From Candidatus Blautia intestinipullorum (GTDB lineage Bacteria > Bacillota > Clostridia > Lachnospirales > Lachnospiraceae): DNA of 13,575 nucleotides. The stretch covers positions 1 to 13,575 of the forward strand of contig DWVA01000149.1 in assembly GCA_019120475.1 (NCBI GenBank), in the 5' to 3' direction. Positions 13,502 through 13,575 of this stretch are shown piece after piece (within the stretch, counting starts at the first letter, position 1; every line of letters starts with the position of its first letter). Position numbers and translations under genes: made by a program. Under the pieces are notes generated by a model that saw only the letters and a list, made by a program, of their open reading frames with translations, did no database searches and was not told where the DNA came from.

Positions 13502-13575
13502 TGAAAGGAAAAGTGTGAAAATGGGGGCAAAAAGACTGGAATGTTATCATATAAAGAGGGTATATCTGGGAGAAA

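Noticed and set aside
1..13575. CRISPR array, tRNA or rRNA genes
   Set aside because: No regularly spaced repeats and no tRNA-like cloverleaf or rRNA sequence was seen on reading both strands.

Overview
The window looks like chromosomal DNA of a gut Lachnospiraceae-type Firmicute. The grounds are inference from gene content: AT-rich DNA with strong AGGAGG-type ribosome binding sites, frequent TTG/GTG starts, large serine recombinases, a Spo0A-C-terminal-like small protein, a DUF5688-family protein and a CwlD-like amidase start. No species can be named from the sequence alone.

Positions 1 to about 11,120 appear to be the right-hand part of an integrated mobile element; its left end lies outside the window. 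It opens with an SOS-type cassette: a Y-family DNA polymerase cut by the window edge, a LexA DNA-binding domain lacking its protease domain, and a small DUF6504-like protein. A short antisense coding remnant (1510-1689) follows, then a regulatory block: two proteins with sigma-region-4-like helix-turn-helix segments (1725-2297 and 4300-4773), an unrecognised 124-residue protein, an XRE repressor, a Spo0A-C-like protein and a small lipoprotein. The palindrome TAGTTCT-N2-AGAACTA, whole or in part, occurs before the repressor, over its ribosome binding site, and over the promoter of the Spo0A-C/lipoprotein pair, which suggests a small autoregulated switch.

Positions 4774-5321 are an unusually long gene-free stretch rich in small hairpins, one with a GNRA tetraloop, and are a candidate structured RNA. 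A MazF/PemK-type RNase without a recognisable MazE follows; it overlaps a DUF6870-like protein. Then come three consecutive large serine recombinases (6043-10995), spaced or overlapped as one translationally coupled operon, at the element's right end.

Right after the third recombinase the sequence runs into the C-terminal catalytic third of a Tn916-type tyrosine recombinase (HxxR, GH and the nucleophile Tyr are present; the N-terminal two thirds are absent). The simplest reading is that the serine-recombinase element inserted into the integrase gene of an older element. Repeats of ATTTACGACA at the integrase stop codon may mark that older element's end.

From about 11,400 on the sequence looks like host chromosome: a low-molecular-weight protein tyrosine phosphatase, terminator-like hairpins, a well-formed promoter, a DUF5688-family protein, and the first residues of a CwlD-like amidase whose frame breaks after the GHGG motif. 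The most interesting points are the recombinase trio with the nested insertion, the structured gene-free region, the MazF/DUF6870 pair and the shared-operator switch.
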